Source of the DNA: Verrucomicrobiota bacterium
Lineage (GTDB): Bacteria > Verrucomicrobiota > Verrucomicrobiia > Limisphaerales > J093
Length of the DNA stretch: 64,000 nucleotides
NCBI GenBank assembly: GCA_029556615.1
Contig: JAKQDD010000209.1
Location: 62,001-126,000, forward strand
Direction of reading: 5' to 3'
Of this stretch, positions 26,345 through 35,064 are shown piece after piece (position 1 is the stretch's first letter; each line of letters begins with the position of its first letter). The position numbers were made by a program, and so were the translations under genes. The notes under the pieces were generated by a model. The model saw only the letters and a list, made by a program, of their open reading frames with translations, was not told the DNA's origin and searched no databases.

Positions 26345-27649
26345 ATGAAGGCGAGTGCATCCTACTTGAAAGGCCTGGACTACTCCGTGGTGCAGCAGTG
26401 CATGCACTGCGGGCTCTGCCTGCCGACGTGTCCAACCTATGACGCCACCAAGCTCGAACGGCATAGCCCCCGCGGCCGGATCTCCCTCATGCGGGCGATT
26501 GCGGACGGACGGCTCGAGACGGGGCCCGTGTTTGGCGAGGAGATGTACTATTGCCTCGGCTGTCTCGCCTGCACAAGCGCGTGCCCGGCGGGAGTGAACT
26601 ACGCGGAACTCTTCGAGCATGCGCGGGCCGAGGTCGAGCGGTTGGATCTGCTGAACCACCTGCGGCGCAGGTTGATCCGCGGGTTCACTGTGACCTGGCT
26701 GTTCATGGACCTGCGCCGGCTGCGCGCCATGGGCCGGCTCATGCGGTTCTACCAGTGGATCGGGCTGCAGACCCTGCTCCGCCGCAGCGGTGTCCTGCGC
26801 CTGCTGCCCAAGCGCCTGCAGGAACTCGAAGCCATGACCCCGAGCGTTCAAGGCAAGTACACGCACGAGTGGCTGCCCGAGATCCTGCCCGCCCGGGGCG
26901 AACGCCGGCACCGGGTCGTCCTGCTCAGCGGCTGCGCGCAGGATCTGATCTTCAGCGATGTCAACCGGGACACGGCGGAGGTCCTGTCGGCGAACGGATG
27001 CGAGGTTGTCACGCCGCGGGGGCAGCAGTGCTGCGGCTCGCTGCACGCCCACAATGGGGAACTTGAACTGGCGCGCCAGTTGGCGCGACGCAACATCGAT
27101 CAAATCCCACCGGACCGGTTTGATGCGATCATTACGAACGCCGGCGGGTGCGGCTCGCACCTGAAGCACTACGGCCGGCTTCTGGCGGACGATCCGGGCT
27201 ACCGGGAGCGGGCCCGGCTCTGGGACCAGAAGGTGAAGGACATCCACGAGTGGCTGGCCGCCATCGGCCTGCGCCCGCCCAAGACGAACGGCGCCCCACC
27301 CCTGGTGGTCACCTACCACGAATCCTGCCATCTCAGCCACGGACAAAGAGTCGTCGACCAGCCCCGGGCGCTGCTCCGGGCGATACCCAACCTGCGACTG
27401 GTCGAACTGCCGGAGAGTCTCTGGTGTTGTGGGAGCGCAGGGATCTACAACCTGACCCAGCCCGAGATGGCGAATCGCTTGCTCGAACGGAAGCTGAAAC
27501 ACATCCGGTCAACAGGGGCGACGGTGGTCGCCACGGCGAACACCGGATGCCATTTGCAGCTCATCAACGGGGCGCGGCAAGCGGGTCTTGGCGTCCGGGT
27601 GGTTCATCCGATGACCCTCCTGGCGGAGGCTTACCGCGCCGAGCACTGA
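26345..27649 (+). CDS. glcF: Glycolate oxidase iron-sulphur subunit (GlcF-like)
   Basis: Electron-transfer subunit of a glycolate/D-lactate dehydrogenase type complex. 434 residues: two [4Fe-4S] motifs (CMHCGLCLPTCPTY and CLGCLACTSACPAG), then two CCG domains (GCAQDL...CEVVTPRGQQCCGSLHAHNGE and YHESCHLSHGQ...LWCCGSAGIYN). ATG 26345 starts just before the first cluster. No GlcD/GlcE flavoprotein is adjacent, which is unusual for a dehydrogenase subunit. Confidence 0.92.
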   Translation: MKASASYLKGLDYSVVQQCMHCGLCLPTCPTYDATKLERHSPRGRISLMRAIADGRLETGPVFGEEMYYCLGCLACTSACPAGVNYAELFEHARAEVERLDLLNHLRRRLIRGFTVTWLFMDLRRLRAMGRLMRFYQWIGLQTLLRRSGVLRLLPKRLQELEAMTPSVQGKYTHEWLPEILPARGERRHRVVLLSGCAQDLIFSDVNRDTAEVLSANGCEVVTPRGQQCCGSLHAHNGELELARQLARRNIDQIPPDRFDAIITNAGGCGSHLKHYGRLLADDPGYRERARLWDQKVKDIHEWLAAIGLRPPKTNGAPPLVVTYHESCHLSHGQRVVDQPRALLRAIPNLRLVELPESLWCCGSAGIYNLTQPEMANRLLERKLKHIRSTGATVVATANTGCHLQLINGARQAGLGVRVVHPMTLLAEAYRAEH

Positions 27650-27660
27650 CTTCCGGCCGA

Positions 27661-27831
27661 GAGTCCTCGACTTGAGGCGCAGGCTCTTGCACTCACCATG
27701 CAGCGAGTGCATCGCCAAGATGTCAGCTCTCAATCAGGGAGGCGCCGGAGGGTGAGGAGGTCCCTCGCAGGTTCATCGCCGCCCTCGACGCGGGCGGCTA
27801 CAGCATCGCGCCTTCACCGGCCAGGACTCTA
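27661..27831 (+). repeat. Decayed copy of the dispersed repeat
   Basis: Starts GAGTCCTCGACTTG exactly as the clear copies do. The rest is diverged; only AGGACTCTAC at 27822-27831 still resembles the right arm of pair A (spacing widened), and GGAGGCGCCGG at about 27740 loosely resembles pair B. It fills the gap between glcF and the histidine-kinase gene; no gene is seen here. Confidence 0.5.
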
Positions 27832-29889
27832 CCCGGCCGGGGCGGCCACCGACCGCGGAGCAGCCGGGCTGCGGCGTTGCTCACAGCAGCGCCGGAGGAG
27901 CGCCTCGAAATCCGGTGTGCGGGCGGGCTTGCTCACGTAATCGTCCATGCCGGCCGCGAGACAGCGTTCACGGTCTCCGGCCATGGCCTGGGCGGTCAGG
28001 GCGGCGACGTAGAGCGGCCGGAGCGAAGGGTCGTCCGCGCGCCGCGAGCCTTCGAGTTCGCGGAGGCGTCGTGCCACTTCGAGGCCGTCCATGCCGGGCA
28101 TCTGGCAGTCCAGCAGCACGAGGTCGAACCAGGCGGTTTCGAGTGTTTGGAGGGCCTCCTTGCCCTGGGTGGCAACCGTCACGTGGCATCCCAGGCGCCC
28201 CAGTTGCCACGTCGCCACCCTGAGGTTCACAGCGTTGTCCTCGACCAGAAGCACCCGCAACCCTGAGGGCAGGGGGTGGGACACTTCAATCCCGGGATCG
28301 TCCGGTGCGGTGCGCGACGAAGAGAGCGCTTCGGAGGGCAGATCGAGGAGGATGGTGAACCAGAAGCAGGAGCCGACACCGACCTGGCTTTCGACGCCGA
28401 TTTCGCCCCCCATCATCTCGACGAGTTCCCTCGAGATGGCCAGCCCCAGGCCGGTGCCTTCGTAGTGCTCGGCATCCGGATGCTCGACCCGGGTGAACGG
28501 CTGGAAGAGCCGATCGAGGGCGTCCTTGGGGATGCCGATGCCGGTGTCGCGGATGGTGAAGTAGAGTTCCACGCTGCCCGGGCTGCCGCCGATCCGTGCG
28601 ACATGGACGGTCACGTTCCCCTGGTCGGTGTACTTGACGGCATTGCCGAGAAGATTGCAGAGCACCTGGCGCAGCCGCACGGCATCGCCGCAGACCTGGT
28701 CCGGCACCGTGCTGTCAACGGTCATCGTGACCTCGACGTTCCGATGGGCCGCCTGGGCGGCCGCGGGAGTGACGCACGCGTCAATCGCGCCCCGAAGGAG
28801 AAACGGGGCGCGGTCCAGCACGAGTTTGCCGGCCTCGATCCGGGAAAGGTCGAGGATATCGTTGAGCAGGGCGAGCAGTTGCACGGCGTTGTCCCGGGCC
28901 ATCTCCGCGAAGCGCCGCGGATCGCCCGCGATCGACGTGTCCAACAGGAGATCGAGCAGGCCGAGAACACCGTTCATCGGAGTGCGGATCTCATGGCTCA
29001 CGTTGGCAAGGAACTGATTCTTGACCCGGCTGGCTTCCAGGGCGGCGTCCCGGGCGGCCGAGAGATCCCGCTCATGCCGTTTCAGATCGGTGATGTCCTC
29101 CGTGATGCCGATGCAGGAGGCCACCGCACCGTCGGGATCACACACTTGGGCAACGCGGGTTCTCGCCCACCGCACCGTGCGCAGTCCGGCGTGGATGCGA
29201 AATTCCGAGAGGAACTCATGCCCGTGCCGGAGGGCGCTCTGCCATTGTTCGACAACGCGGTCGCGATCGTCCGGGTAGACCGTTTGCCACCAGACTCCCC
29301 GGGGCTCCGTGACCGCTGTGAACCCCGCCATCCACCGCCACCGGGCATTCGTGTAGGTGAGCCGGCCGGAGCGGTCCGTCTGGAACACGCCCACGGGGGC
29401 GTGCGCGCTCAGGAGGCGGAACCGCTCCTCGCTTTCCCGGCGGGCGGCGTCGGCGCGCCGTTGCTCGGTCACGTCGCGGAGAAACACCCGCGCGCAGACC
29501 ACGCGACCCTCCTCGATGCACGGCATCGCCGTGCCTTCCACCGGCACTTCGCGGCCGTTCTTGGCGATGAACGCCAGCCGCAGGGAGACCAGCTCGGCGG
29601 TCGCGTTCATCCCCTGCAGCCATGCCTGGCAGACGGCCCGATCCCGCCAGTGGATCACCTCGAACACCGAGAGATCGGCGGTCTCCGACTGGCTGTAGCC
29701 CAGAGCTTCCCGCCAGGCCTGGTTGGCGAACAAGACCCGGCCGGTCGGCGCCACGATGAGGACAAGATCGCCCACCGCCTCGAACACCTCACGGAAATGG
29801 GAGCCGTTGTCGCCCATGCTTCTCGCGACAGAAGACCCCTCAGCGGATGTTGCCGCGTCCGTGCATGGAGATGGGATCGGCGGAGTCAT
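27829..29889 (-). CDS. Hybrid sensor histidine kinase (PAS-PAS-HisKA-HATPase-REC)
   Basis: 686 residues, no membrane segment, so cytoplasmic sensing. Two PAS domains (about 30-145 and 155-275), HisKA with the phospho-acceptor at residue 299 (NVSHEIRTPMNG), HATPase with N416 (NLLGNAVKY), DTGIGIPK and EGTGLGLAISRE, then a receiver domain (about 545-665) with D594 (LVLLDCQMPGMDG) and K654. There is no output domain; a histidine phosphotransferase or partner regulator must lie elsewhere. It starts 15 bp after the FadL-like gene, in the same direction. Confidence 0.95.
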   Translation of the reverse strand: MTPPIPSPCTDAATSAEGSSVARSMGDNGSHFREVFEAVGDLVLIVAPTGRVLFANQAWREALGYSQSETADLSVFEVIHWRDRAVCQAWLQGMNATAELVSLRLAFIAKNGREVPVEGTAMPCIEEGRVVCARVFLRDVTEQRRADAARRESEERFRLLSAHAPVGVFQTDRSGRLTYTNARWRWMAGFTAVTEPRGVWWQTVYPDDRDRVVEQWQSALRHGHEFLSEFRIHAGLRTVRWARTRVAQVCDPDGAVASCIGITEDITDLKRHERDLSAARDAALEASRVKNQFLANVSHEIRTPMNGVLGLLDLLLDTSIAGDPRRFAEMARDNAVQLLALLNDILDLSRIEAGKLVLDRAPFLLRGAIDACVTPAAAQAAHRNVEVTMTVDSTVPDQVCGDAVRLRQVLCNLLGNAVKYTDQGNVTVHVARIGGSPGSVELYFTIRDTGIGIPKDALDRLFQPFTRVEHPDAEHYEGTGLGLAISRELVEMMGGEIGVESQVGVGSCFWFTILLDLPSEALSSSRTAPDDPGIEVSHPLPSGLRVLLVEDNAVNLRVATWQLGRLGCHVTVATQGKEALQTLETAWFDLVLLDCQMPGMDGLEVARRLRELEGSRRADDPSLRPLYVAALTAQAMAGDRERCLAAGMDDYVSKPARTPDFEALLRRCCEQRRSPAAPRSVAAPAG

Positions 29890-29904
29890 CGGGGCCGCGC
29901 CTCG

Positions 29905-31203
29905 CTAGAAGGAGAAACCGTACGCCAGCGACACCAGGTGCACCTCGGTCTCGTAGCGTCCGAGGTAAGCCGCGTTTTGGTTGGAATCAATGGTGCGGTC
30001 CTCGTAGAAAACGCGGCCGTAGGCCGCTTCGAACCGGTGCCGTCCAGTCTGCCAGCGGAGGCCCACTGTCACCGCGTGCTGATTGGCGTCCGGGATGCTC
30101 GGGGAGTAGGTCTGCTCCGGCACCGGCGACTCGAAGTACTGGTAGCTGATCCGCAGGGTCCAGCCGTCGGCAAACTCCCATGACCCCCCCACGCCGACGG
30201 TGAACGTGTCGTCCCAATCCTCCCGAATCCGCGTGGTCAACCCGGGCAGCGCGGCGGGGACTTCAAGGTTCAGCTCCTCGAACCGGGAGAACTCGAGCCA
30301 CTCGACATTGGCCTCGAGTCGGACCCGGTCGGAAACGCGGACCCCGTAGCCGGCGCTCAAGGTCGTGGGAAACTCGATGCGGCTCTTCAGGTCGGTATGG
30401 ATCCGCCCCCCCGGGACCACGACGGCATTGCTGACTTTCAGGTCCCCCTCGTAATCGACGTCGACCGGCGAGCGAAAGCCCAAGGCGACCCGATGCCGTT
30501 CCGCGATGTCCCAGCTCAATCCCAGGTTCGCCCCCCAGCCAACACCATCGCCCCGGGCAACAATCCGTCCGTCCGGCAAGCCGGGCGTGGCCAGGACCAC
30601 GGACCAGGGATAGTACTGTTTGAGAGTCAACTCGGACCACAGGATGTCGAGGCCGACGCCGAGCCGGACCTTGGGGTGGAGCTTGAACGCCAGGGTTGGA
30701 TTGACATTGATCGTCTCGAGCTCGTTGTGGTACGGGGCAGTGTAACGGAATGGATCCGTGAGATCGGCGTCCCAAACCACAGATAGACCATACGGCGCCG
30801 TCACCCCCAAGCCCGCCGCGACCGCCCCCGACCCGACGGGTCCGGCGGCAAAAATGTGGGGCAGGAATTTCCAGGGATCAACCGTCTCCGCCCGCGCTCC
30901 GGCCGGGGAACGGTAGCTGACCGAATGATAGGCCAGCGTGGGCTCGAAGGATGCCGTCCACGATTCCAGGTCGGCAAGGTTCGCCGGGTTGTGGGCCACG
31001 GCCGAGGCATCGTCAATGAAGACCATCCGCCCCCCCGAGGTGCCGAGGCCTTGAGCCCCCACGGTGGGACTGCGAAGGCCCTCGCCTTGACACCACCCCA
31101 CCCCGAGGGTCAGCACCAGCAGCCACCCCAGCGCTGCGCCATACTCGGCCCTCGGTTCTCCGGCGGAAGCCCGCCGCTCGGAGCCACCCAAGAAGCTTAG
31201 CAT
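29905..31203 (-). CDS. FadL/OmpP1/TodX family outer-membrane porin
   Basis: 432 residues from ATG 31203 with a signal around GWLLVLTLGVGWCQGEG. The mature start GLRSPTVGAQGLGTSGGRMVFIDDASAVAHNPANLADLE is the N-terminal hatch signature of long-chain fatty-acid/hydrocarbon transporters, and the rest alternates barrel strands to a terminal aromatic (LVSLAYGFSF). The ligand is unknown. The stop TAG reads on as TAGCGAGGCGCG, matching the arm of the dispersed repeat. Confidence 0.88.
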   Translation of the reverse strand: MLSFLGGSERRASAGEPRAEYGAALGWLLVLTLGVGWCQGEGLRSPTVGAQGLGTSGGRMVFIDDASAVAHNPANLADLESWTASFEPTLAYHSVSYRSPAGARAETVDPWKFLPHIFAAGPVGSGAVAAGLGVTAPYGLSVVWDADLTDPFRYTAPYHNELETINVNPTLAFKLHPKVRLGVGLDILWSELTLKQYYPWSVVLATPGLPDGRIVARGDGVGWGANLGLSWDIAERHRVALGFRSPVDVDYEGDLKVSNAVVVPGGRIHTDLKSRIEFPTTLSAGYGVRVSDRVRLEANVEWLEFSRFEELNLEVPAALPGLTTRIREDWDDTFTVGVGGSWEFADGWTLRISYQYFESPVPEQTYSPSIPDANQHAVTVGLRWQTGRHRFEAAYGRVFYEDRTIDSNQNAAYLGRYETEVHLVSLAYGFSF

Positions 31204-31461
31204 GTTGAACTTATGTCCGAAAGTCCTTGCAGGAGCAAGCCTTTTGTGATCGCTCCGCGCTTGACACACACCCACAGCCTGTTGTACCAAAACCCCCGTG
31301 AGCCAGGGAGGGCCCACGCGGAATTCCAGCAGCGCAAGTTCCATCGGCGGGTCTGGCAGAAGCAAGCGCGAGATGGTTTGAACCCCGCCGCAACACCCGG
31401 GAGGGTTGGATGCGTTCGCGGGACGCGAGGGATCCCCCGGGCCACAAAACCAAGGAGAGTT

Positions 31462-32502
31462 ATGTTAGGCATCCGGTTCATCAAAGTCCCGCCAACGACC
31501 TATCTGCTCGAGTATCGGCGCGGCCGCGTGGTGCGGGAAGGCGCCGGGCTGGCGTTCTTCTATTGCGAGCCCACGACGTCCCTCGTCGCGGTGCCCGTGG
31601 CGAGCGTCGATGTGCCCTTCATCTTCGGCGGCACCACCGCCGATTTCCAGGAGGTGACGCTTCAGGGGCAAGTCACCTACCGCGTCGCCGATCCCCGTAA
31701 GCTGGCCGGTCTCATGAACTTCACCCTCGCACCCAATGGCATCGATTACGCCGGCGAGGACCCGGGCAAGCTGCCGCAGAGGGTGATGCAGGTCGTCGAA
31801 GTGCTGGCCCGGGCGCAGCTGGAACAAAGGCCCTTGAAAGCCGCCCTGCGCGCCGCCGACGTCGTCGTCGACGCCGTCCGCGCCAGGTTGAAGAGCGCAC
31901 CGGAGATCGAGACCCTCGGCCTCGAGATCCTGGGGCTCTCGCTCCAGTCGATCCAGCCCTCGCCGGAAACCGCGCGCGCCCTCGAGGCGGAAGCCCGCGA
32001 GAGCCTGCTCCAGGAAGCGGACGTGGCCATCTCCGCGCGCCGGAATGCGGCGATCGAGCAGGAGCGCGCCCTCCGGGAAAACGAACTGAACACGGAGATC
32101 GCCGTCGAAACCAAGAAGCGTCAAATCCGTGAGACACAGCTGGCGGCAGAGATGGCACTGCAGGAGAAGCAGCACGAGCTGCGGCGTGCCGACATGACGG
32201 CCCGGATCGACCTCGAAGGGCAGAAGCGCGCCCTGGTGGATGCGGCGTCCGACAACGCGCGGATCGAGACCGATGCCCGCGCGTACGCGCTCTCGGCAAT
32301 GATGAAGGCTCTTGGGACGACGGACTGGCGCGTGGTCCAGGCGCTGGCGAGCGCCGGGATGAAACCTGAGCAGCTCATCGGACTGGCCTTCCAGGAGCTC
32401 GCGGCTCACGCCGACCGCATCGGCCAGTTGAATCTCACGCCCGACCTGCTCGAAAGCCTGCTGCAAAAGCCGGCGCCCCGGGGCCATGAAAAGGCACGCT
32501 GA
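31462..32502 (+). CDS. SPFH/band-7 domain protein
   Basis: 346 residues. The N-terminus GIRFIKVPPTTYLLEYRRGRVV and VPFIFGGTTADFQEVTLQGQVTYRV are the stomatin/prohibitin-type SPFH core (residues about 1-165). A long charged helical region follows (about 170-275, rich in Glu, Arg and Ala), the usual oligomerising coiled coil. No clear transmembrane segment precedes it. The start is well supported by AAGGAG nine bases before ATG 31462, one of the few good ribosome sites here. It overlaps the kinase-like gene by 17 bp, so the two are coupled. Confidence 0.85.
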   Translation: MLGIRFIKVPPTTYLLEYRRGRVVREGAGLAFFYCEPTTSLVAVPVASVDVPFIFGGTTADFQEVTLQGQVTYRVADPRKLAGLMNFTLAPNGIDYAGEDPGKLPQRVMQVVEVLARAQLEQRPLKAALRAADVVVDAVRARLKSAPEIETLGLEILGLSLQSIQPSPETARALEAEARESLLQEADVAISARRNAAIEQERALRENELNTEIAVETKKRQIRETQLAAEMALQEKQHELRRADMTARIDLEGQKRALVDAASDNARIETDARAYALSAMMKALGTTDWRVVQALASAGMKPEQLIGLAFQELAAHADRIGQLNLTPDLLESLLQKPAPRGHEKAR

Positions 32503-33484
32503 CCCCCGCTTCGTCCTGGTCACCCGTCCTACCCGGCTGGCCGAGCTCATGGTCCGACATACCACGGTCGGCCAGGCTCGCTTCCACCTCGAACGCCTGG
32601 GGGCGGATTTCAGCGACTTCGAGGCGGAGGACCGGACCTACCAGTCCGCGCTCGCCCGGGTGCGGGCGCTCCTGGCCCGCCAAGGCCGGCTCCAGGTTCT
32701 GGAACGTAGGTTCCTGGCCCACTACCTGTTCCAACCCGAGGACAGGGTGGTCGTGCTCGGGCCCGACGGTCTGGTGGCCAACACCCTCAAGTACGTCGCG
32801 GGCCAACCGATCGTTGGCGTGAACCCCGATCCGACGCGTTGGGACGGCCGCTTGCTGCCGTTCCGCGTGGATGACCTCGAACGGTTGCTGCCGCAAATCC
32901 TGGCCGGGGAGCGGCCACTCCGCCGGGTCACCATGGCGCTTGCCGCGCTCAATACCGGCCTCGAACTGCACGCGGTGAACGATCTGTTCATCGGACTCAG
33001 CCATCACGGCTCGGCACGATATCGCCTGACCCTGGGCGGACGCACCGAGGAACAGTCGTCGAGCGGGATCGTCGTCTCGACGGGATTGGGCTCGACCGGT
33101 TGGCTGAGCAGCCTGCTGACCGGGGCCGCCACCCTGGCCCGGACAGCCTGCAGAGGAGCGGCCGAGCCGGCCGGGCCCGCCCCGACGCCGTCTCCGAGGA
33201 TCCGGTCCGGCTTCCCGCTCGACGACCTCGCCGCCGAATCCCAGTTCCCCTGGGACGCCGATTATCTCTACTACACCGTCCGTGAGCCGTTCCCGTCCCG
33301 CACCACCGCCGCCACCCTGGTGTTTGGGAGAATCTCCGCCGGCCATCCCCTGGTGGTGGAGTCGAGGATGCCGGAGCGCGGCGTCATCTTCAGTGACGGC
33401 CTCGAGCACGACCGCCTCGAGTTCAACGCCGGGGCGCGGGTGACCGTGGGCCTGGCGGAGCGGCAGGGCTTTCTCGTGGCATGA
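32486..33484 (+). CDS. Divergent NAD kinase-like protein
   Basis: 332 residues. The central region keeps the layout of the NAD/DAG kinase superfamily: VVVLGPDGLVANTLKYV in place of G-G-D-G-T, AVNDLFIG for the N-D/E motif, and GIVVSTGLGSTGWLSS for the GST(A/G) loop. The catalytic-type Asp (residue 94) and the N165-D166 pair are retained. An extra N-terminal domain (1-85) is present. Role predicted from context: phosphorylation of NAD, next to three NAD salvage genes. The altered first motif leaves the phosphate donor and substrate in doubt. Confidence 0.75.
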   Translation: MKRHADPRFVLVTRPTRLAELMVRHTTVGQARFHLERLGADFSDFEAEDRTYQSALARVRALLARQGRLQVLERRFLAHYLFQPEDRVVVLGPDGLVANTLKYVAGQPIVGVNPDPTRWDGRLLPFRVDDLERLLPQILAGERPLRRVTMALAALNTGLELHAVNDLFIGLSHHGSARYRLTLGGRTEEQSSSGIVVSTGLGSTGWLSSLLTGAATLARTACRGAAEPAGPAPTPSPRIRSGFPLDDLAAESQFPWDADYLYYTVREPFPSRTTAATLVFGRISAGHPLVVESRMPERGVIFSDGLEHDRLEFNAGARVTVGLAERQGFLVA

Positions 33485-33612
33485 TCCGGCGATGCGACAT
33501 CCCGACTGGCCCTGGAGGCAGGCCCGATGCTACCATTGCCGGCGCCGCGGGGAAAGCACCTGAGCCACGAGCGCCTCCGGAGGGTGCGGTGGCGGGGGGG
33601 AAAGGACACACG

Positions 33613-35058
33613 ATGCCGTCGACTGCGTTGTTGACCGACCTCTATCAGCTCACCATGGCGTGTGGGTATTGGAAGCACCGCCGGGCGGATCGGGAGGCGG
33701 CGTTTCATCTCTCGTTTCGGCGACCCCCGTTTCGCGGCGGCTTTGCCATCGCCGCCGGCCTCGAAGACGTCTTGACCTACCTCGAGACGTTCCGGGTGGG
33801 GCCGGACGACGTCGAGTACCTGGCCACACTCCGCGGCGGGGGGGACCGCCCCCTGTTCGAGCCGGGATTCCTCGAAGCGCTCGGTTCCCTGCGATTGAAC
33901 TGCGACGTGGACGCCGTGCCCGAGGGAACGGTCGTCTACGGACAGGAGCCGCTGTTGCGGGTCCGAGGCTCGATCCTCGAAGGACAACTGCTGGAGACCG
34001 CCTTGCTTAACCAAATCAACTTCCAGACCCTCGTGGCCACGAAAGCCGCGCGGATCTGTCTGATGGCGGGGGCGGACCCCGTGCTGGAGTTTGGCCTGCG
34101 CCGGGCTCAAGGACCCGACGGCGCCCTTTCGGCGAGCCGGGCTGCGTACATCGGCGGCTGCGCCGCCACTTCCAACGTCCTTGCCGGGAAACAGTTCGGA
34201 ATACCGGTCCGCGGCACGCACGCGCATTCCTGGGTGATGAGTTTCCCCAGTGAACTCGAAGCGTTCGACGCGTACGCGGATGTCATGCCCCACAACTGCA
34301 TCCTCCTCGTTGACACCTATGACACCCTGCAGGGCGTCCGGCATGCCATCGAGGTGGGACGCCGCCTGCGCGCCCGCGGCGGGGATCTGGCCGGCATCCG
34401 GCTCGATTCCGGAGATCTCGCCTGGCTCAGCATCGAGGCCCGGAAACTCCTCGATGCCGCCGGCTTCACACGAACGGTGATTGTGGCCAGCAACGACCTC
34501 GACGAGTCGCTGATCGAGAGCCTCAAACACCAGGGGGCCGCCATCGGCGTCTGGGGCGTGGGCACCCAACTGGTCACCGGCGGCAGCCAGTCGGCCCTCG
34601 GCGGCGTCTACAAGCTCACCGCCCTCCGACGAGCCGACGGAACGTGGGAACGAAAGCTCAAGCTCTCAGAACAGGCGGTCAAGGTCTCGACGCCCGGCAT
34701 CCTTCAGGTCCGGCGCTTCCGGTCGGCCACGGAATGCCTGGGCGATGGAATCTACGACCTCGAGCTGGGCGCGCCGTCGCCTTTCGTGATCGTGGATCCG
34801 CTGGATGCCACCCGACGGAAGACCATGCCGCCCGAGGCGACGTGGGAAGATCTCCTCGTGCCGGTCTTCCGGAAGGGCAGGCGCGTCTATGCCTCGCCCC
34901 CCCTGGCCGCGATCCGGGAACGGGCCGCCGCGGGGCTTCGCCAGTTCCGCACCGGGATCAAGCGCCTCGCCAATCCTCACGAATACCCCGTGGGCCTCGA
35001 ACTGGGGCTCCATCATCTCAAGACCCGACTGATGCTCGCCGCCCGCGGGCTCGAATGA
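33613..35058 (+). CDS. pncB: Nicotinate phosphoribosyltransferase
   Basis: Makes nicotinate mononucleotide from nicotinate and PRPP. 481 residues from ATG 33613 after AAAGGA. Typical segments are LLTDLYQLTMACGYW at the start, FGLRRAQGPDGALSASRAAYIGG, PVRGTHAHSWVMSF, IRLDSGDLAWLS and GVWGVGTQLVTGGSQSALGGVYKL. It follows the kinase-like gene (128 bp apart) and is 6 bp before nadE; all read in the same direction. Confidence 0.96.
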   Translation: MPSTALLTDLYQLTMACGYWKHRRADREAAFHLSFRRPPFRGGFAIAAGLEDVLTYLETFRVGPDDVEYLATLRGGGDRPLFEPGFLEALGSLRLNCDVDAVPEGTVVYGQEPLLRVRGSILEGQLLETALLNQINFQTLVATKAARICLMAGADPVLEFGLRRAQGPDGALSASRAAYIGGCAATSNVLAGKQFGIPVRGTHAHSWVMSFPSELEAFDAYADVMPHNCILLVDTYDTLQGVRHAIEVGRRLRARGGDLAGIRLDSGDLAWLSIEARKLLDAAGFTRTVIVASNDLDESLIESLKHQGAAIGVWGVGTQLVTGGSQSALGGVYKLTALRRADGTWERKLKLSEQAVKVSTPGILQVRRFRSATECLGDGIYDLELGAPSPFVIVDPLDATRRKTMPPEATWEDLLVPVFRKGRRVYASPPLAAIRERAAAGLRQFRTGIKRLANPHEYPVGLELGLHHLKTRLMLAARGLE

Positions 35059-35064
35059 CGCGCC

